From Kaistella jeonii (GTDB taxonomy: Bacteria > Bacteroidota > Bacteroidia > Flavobacteriales > Weeksellaceae): a stretch of DNA of 64,000 nt. The notes beneath the pieces were generated by a model, which worked only from the letters and a program-made list of their open reading frames with translations, made no database searches and was not told the DNA's origin. The position numbers and the translations under genes are program-made. Within the stretch, counting starts at the first letter, position 1. Every line of letters begins with the position of its first letter. Positions 60,667 through 64,000 of this stretch are shown here, piece after piece. The stretch spans positions 1 to 64,000 of the forward strand of contig NZ_JSYL01000005.1 of assembly GCF_000812865.1 (NCBI RefSeq), in the 5' to 3' direction.

Positions 60667-62238
60667 ATGACACCAACAGCAATTATAATAGGCGTTGTTT
60701 GCCTTGTTCTAGGAGCAGTGATCGGAATGATATTTTCTAAAAGCTCTTTGAATGCGAAAGCAAAATTCATTGTAGAAGATGCGAAGAAAAATGCCGACAA
60801 CCTTTTAGAAAAAGCAACTGTACAGGCAGAATCCATCAAAAAGGAAAAGCATTTACAAGCCAAAGAAAAATTCATGGAACTGAAATCTCAACATGATGCA
60901 GATATTCAGAGCAGAGAAAGAAAAATGCAGGATTCAGAAAAAAGAGTCAAAGACAAAGAGCAAAAACTCAATGATGATCTTAGCAAAACCGGTAAACTAG
61001 AAAAAGATCTAGACCGCCAAATTGGAGATTATGGTAAGAAACATGAAATCTTAGAGAAAAAACAACAGGAATTAGATGCAGTTACCGCACAAAAAGTGGA
61101 AATGTTAGAACGAATTTCTGGATATTCCGCAGAAGATGCTAAAAACGAATTGGTAGAAGCTTTAAAAGCAGAAGCCAAAACAAGAGCTCAAGCTCATGTG
61201 CAGAATATTATGGCAGAAGCGCAGTTAAATGCGAAACAGGAAGCTAAAAAAATCGTTATTCAAACCATTCAGAGAATTGGTACGGAGCAAGCGATCGAAA
61301 ATTCAGTATCGGTTTTTAATATTGAATCTGATGAAGTTAAAGGTAGAATTATTGGTAGAGAAGGTAGAAATATCCGTGCTTTGGAAGCTGCAACTGGCGT
61401 AGAAATCATTGTTGATGATACCCCGGAAGCAATTTTGCTTTCATGTTTTGATCCTGTAAGAAGAGAGATCGCAAGACTTTCGCTTCACCGATTGGTTACC
61501 GATGGTAGAATTCACCCGGCAAGAATCGAAGAAGTTGTAGAAAAAACCAAAAAACAGATCGAAGAAGAGATTACCGAAGTTGGTAAAAGAACAGTTATCG
61601 ATCTAGGTGTTCACGGACTTCACCCGGAATTGGTAAAAATCGTAGGACGAATGAAATTCCGTTCTTCTTACGGTCAAAACTTATTGCAACACTCCAGAGA
61701 AGTTGCAAATATCGCAGCGACAATGGCTGCAGAATTAGGTTTAAACGTAAAATTGGCAAAAAGAGCCGGTTTACTTCACGATATTGGAAAAGTTCCGGAG
61801 CAGGAATCTGAACTTCCACACGCACTTTTAGGAATGCAGTGGGCGGAAAAATATGGTGAAAGTCCAGAAGTGATCAACGCAATTGGAGCTCACCACGACG
61901 AAATAGAAATGACAGGTTTGCTTTCCCCAATTATTCAGGTTGCAGATGCTATTTCAGGAGCAAGACCAGGAGCAAGAAGACAGGTTTTGGAGTCTTATAT
62001 CCAACGATTAAAAGATCTGGAAGCAGCTGCTTTAAGTTTCGACGGAGTTTCCAGCGCTTACGCAATTCAGGCAGGAAGAGAACTTCGGGTAATGGTTGAA
62101 AGTGGAAAAGTAAGCGATGACAAATCTGCGCAACTTTCTTATGATATTTCAGAAAAAATTCAGAATGAATTAACGTATCCAGGACAAGTTCGGGTTACGG
62201 TAATTCGCGAGACGAGATCTGTGAATATTGCGAGATAA
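60667..62238 (+). CDS. rny: Ribonuclease Y
   Basis: 523 residues; membrane-bound endoribonuclease starting mRNA decay. Seen: an N-terminal membrane helix (about 4-24), a long coiled coil (about 30-190), a KH domain with [28 protein letters not shown] (about 223-250), and an HD domain with [20 protein letters not shown] and [11 protein letters not shown] plus GAHHDE, so all metal ligands are present. Standard length. Closed by its own terminator. Confidence 0.97.
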   Translation: MTPTAIIIGVVCLVLGAVIGMIFSKSSLNAKAKFIVEDAKKNADNLLEKATVQAESIKKEKHLQAKEKFMELKSQHDADIQSRERKMQDSEKRVKDKEQKLNDDLSKTGKLEKDLDRQIGDYGKKHEILEKKQQELDAVTAQKVEMLERISGYSAEDAKNELVEALKAEAKTRAQAHVQNIMAEAQLNAKQEAKKIVIQTIQRIGTEQAIENSVSVFNIESDEVKGRIIGREGRNIRALEAATGVEIIVDDTPEAILLSCFDPVRREIARLSLHRLVTDGRIHPARIEEVVEKTKKQIEEEITEVGKRTVIDLGVHGLHPELVKIVGRMKFRSSYGQNLLQHSREVANIAATMAAELGLNVKLAKRAGLLHDIGKVPEQESELPHALLGMQWAEKYGESPEVINAIGAHHDEIEMTGLLSPIIQVADAISGARPGARRQVLESYIQRLKDLEAAALSFDGVSSAYAIQAGRELRVMVESGKVSDDKSAQLSYDISEKIQNELTYPGQVRVTVIRETRSVNIAR

Positions 62239-62257
62239 AAATTGCAAATAATTAATA

Positions 62258-62293
62258 AAAAAAACTCCTTTCAATGATGAAAGGAGTTTTTTT
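62258..62293 (+). terminator. Intrinsic terminator of rny
   Basis: Stem AAACTCCTTTCA / TGAAAGGAGTTT with an ATGA loop, followed by T residues. Confidence 0.88.
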
Positions 62294-62397
62294 GTGGGAA
62301 AAGGAATCTGTTTGAATTCTTATTTTTCTGAATTAGGTATTTTAACGAAAGAGGTTTTTTAGCAAATTTTGTTTTTGCGAGTTTTTTTCAGGAAACT

Positions 62398-62922
62398 TTA
62401 ATTATTCAAATTTAGTTTCATCATAATGTCCGTTTGCTCATCATCTCCAACTTTAAAAATATGCTGGTCGAACTCTACAAAACCATTTTTAGTGTAAAAC
62501 CTGATCGCTCGTGGATTTTCCTCCCAAACTCCTAACCAAATGTAATCAGCCTTTTTTTCTTTCGCAATTTCGATGGCTTTGTTATAAAGTAATTGCCCGA
62601 CATTCTTCCCCAGAAACTCCTGAATCACATAAATCCGTTCTATTTCTATAGCTTTGTCGTCTTGCAATTCAGTCTGTGATGGGCCAAAATTCAATTTCAA
62701 ATAGCCGATCACCATTTCATCAAGAGTCGCAAAATAAAATTCGCTGTTCGTATCATGAAGTTCGGAAGTCAGCTTATCTGTGGAAAAAGCTTCGTCCAAA
62801 AATATCTTCATATTCTCTTCTGTGTTTCCGCTTGAAAATGTTTCATAGAAAGTCTTTCTGCTGATTTTTCGCAGTTGCTCAAGGTCGACAAGCGTGACTT
62901 TTTTAAGATCTACTTTTTCCAT
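62398..62922 (-). CDS. GNAT-family N-acetyltransferase
   Basis: 174 residues. Seen: VDLEQLRKISRKTFYETFSSGNTEENM at the start, then the acetyl-CoA loop IYVIQEFLGKNVGQLLYNKAI (about 97-117) and a C-terminal WLGVWEENPRAIRFYTKNGFVEFDQH. This pattern is close to the YkkB/PaiA-like GNATs, some of which acetylate polyamines. Substrate unproved. Faces rny across a short gap. Confidence 0.9.
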   Translation of the reverse strand: MEKVDLKKVTLVDLEQLRKISRKTFYETFSSGNTEENMKIFLDEAFSTDKLTSELHDTNSEFYFATLDEMVIGYLKLNFGPSQTELQDDKAIEIERIYVIQEFLGKNVGQLLYNKAIEIAKEKKADYIWLGVWEENPRAIRFYTKNGFVEFDQHIFKVGDDEQTDIMMKLNLNN

Positions 62923-62955
62923 TTTCGCTTTATTTGAATTTTCTCAATCTTATTC

Positions 62956-64000
62956 TTAATTGCGATTTTTGATCATTACATAACCAGATAAAATTCTGCC
63001 ATCGGAAACCACGATATGGTACCAGTAATTTCCTGTAGGTAGTTTTCTGCTGAGATATTCGCCATTCCAGGAGAAAGGTCCGTTCACACTTTTATCTAAA
63101 ACGATGGTTCCAAAACGGTCGATCACTCTTATTTTAGAGCCGGGATATTTTTCAATTCCTTCAATCTTCCATTCGTCATTAATACCGTCGCTGTTGGGTG
63201 TGAATATATTGACGATCTTAAAAAGAATAAAATCTTTTTCTGCAATCGCGCAGGGTTGTGAACCACTTCTGACAAAAGCAGTATGGTTTCCATTCTCCAC
63301 ATTGTAGAATGTCGGTGATGATTGCCACTGCGATCCGTCGATCGAATATTCAAGCACTCCGATTCCCGTTGCAATGATTCGCACCGTGCTGTTTTCTATT
63401 TGAATTTCGGTGATCACTGGTAGATCCACTTTCTTTACTACGACTGATTTAACGGTATTACAGCCTGAAATATTCGTAACGGTGATCTGATACGTTCCGC
63501 TTTGATTTACACTAATGATCTGTTGATTACTGAAAGGATTTCCGTTAAACGTCCAGGAATAAGATTTGATTCCGGCGTGAGTTCCTGCGTCTAACTGTAC
63601 AGAATCATTTGGACAAAACTCTGCTGTTGAGGGCACATTAACAACCGGTGAAGCATTCAGTTGAAGCGTCAATTTTACTTTTGCCTTACAACCTGAATTT
63701 GAACTTATCTCTACAAAAAATGTATTTGGTCCCGTTTGTAAAGTATGATTGGTTGCATCTGAAATGAGTTGGTTATTCTGGTCAAAATAGACGTAAGAAT
63801 AATTGGTGGAGTTCGCAACCAGATCAGTTTCATAATGCATTAAATTTAATTTCTTAGTTCCATTTTCATCTGAACATAAAGAAGGTGCGGCGAAATCATT
63901 TGCGGGAATATTTGTTGTTACTAAGATTACTGCAACAGGCAATCGCTGAACACTTTCGCAACCTTGAACAGTTTGAGTTGCATAATAAGTGATGCCGTTC
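62956..64000 (-). CDS. T9SS-exported adhesin-like protein, C-terminal part
   Basis: At least 348 residues; the frame is open to the right edge, so the gene starts outside. Seen: Ig-like/PKD-type repeats (e.g. STAEFCPNDSVQLDAGTHAGIKSYSWTFNG, VSKSGTYQITVTNISGCN-like text) with paired cysteines, and a C-terminal type-B sorting domain, IFTPNSDGINDEWKIEGIEKYPGSKIRVIDRFG through SGYVMIKNRN. Known: this CHU_C/type-B tail sends proteins out through the type IX secretion system, often SprB-like surface filaments. Size unknown. Confidence 0.9.
   Translation of the reverse strand, partial: NGITYYATQTVQGCESVQRLPVAVILVTTNIPANDFAAPSLCSDENGTKKLNLMHYETDLVANSTNYSYVYFDQNNQLISDATNHTLQTGPNTFFVEISSNSGCKAKVKLTLQLNASPVVNVPSTAEFCPNDSVQLDAGTHAGIKSYSWTFNGNPFSNQQIISVNQSGTYQITVTNISGCNTVKSVVVKKVDLPVITEIQIENSTVRIIATGIGVLEYSIDGSQWQSSPTFYNVENGNHTAFVRSGSQPCAIAEKDFILFKIVNIFTPNSDGINDEWKIEGIEKYPGSKIRVIDRFGTIVLDKSVNGPFSWNGEYLSRKLPTGNYWYHIVVSDGRILSGYVMIKNRN

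Overview
The window looks like a chromosomal segment of a flavobacterium, most likely in or near the Chryseobacterium/Kaistella branch of the Weeksellaceae. I infer this from the low GC content, the many Bacteroidota-type TAnnTTTG promoter boxes, a type IX secretion (T9SS) gene (porT) directly behind menG, a T9SS type-B sorting domain at the right edge, a transketolase split into two subunit genes, and a 6S-like RNA between zapA and rny. No species can be named from sequence reading alone.

Layout. 1-0.5 kb: the end of an IS21-family element and the 3' remnant of a gene it interrupts. 0.6-10 kb: tRNA-Ser, ansA, a SpoU-type RNA methyltransferase, a tsaD/unknown/rsmE operon, and a very long tamB diverging from tsaD. 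10-12.4 kb: an Lrp regulator, then a nitrosative-stress pair (Rrf2 regulator and RIC repair protein) with a clear palindromic operator. 12.4-19.4 kb: ion and small-molecule membrane proteins (ClC, YeiH with its LysR regulator, MarC, Na+/Ca2+ exchanger), DUF488, DUF2945 and a fasciclin protein. 19.5-23 kb: a decayed stretch (broken dinD, a CIA30-domain fragment cut by an 84-bp MITE) and the split transketolase. 23-30 kb: a low-density accessory region with a TPR/AraC membrane regulator and three secreted proteins. 30-36.8 kb: an NRAMP-like transporter, a defective IS3-family element inside an outer-membrane barrel gene, a DUF5700 peptidase, a RAYT transposase with a perfect REP-like palindrome, and a sodium/solute symporter. 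37-48.5 kb: stress and metabolic genes (TMEM175 channel, catalase, pirin, MFS pump, asnB, GMC oxidoreductase, RsmB-type methyltransferase, PhnA-like protein). 48.7-64 kb: housekeeping genes (ABC ATPase, YceI, msrA, alaS, metallophosphoesterase, KASIII-like enzyme, menG-porT, zapA, 6S-like RNA, rny) and the C-terminal part of a T9SS-exported adhesin.

The strongest non-coding signal is a family of about 95-nt structured repeats found five times (about 1.9, 22.0, 36.9, 46.45 and 47.9 kb). Three copies lie just upstream of gene promoters in the same orientation as the gene, and one lies between the two transketolase subunit genes. Other repeat families also occur: a REP-like palindrome with degenerate relatives, a CTGAGCTTGTC repeat that has entered the rsmE coding sequence, and a MITE sharing 59 bp with the IS3-family element. 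I saw no rRNA, CRISPR array or prophage module.
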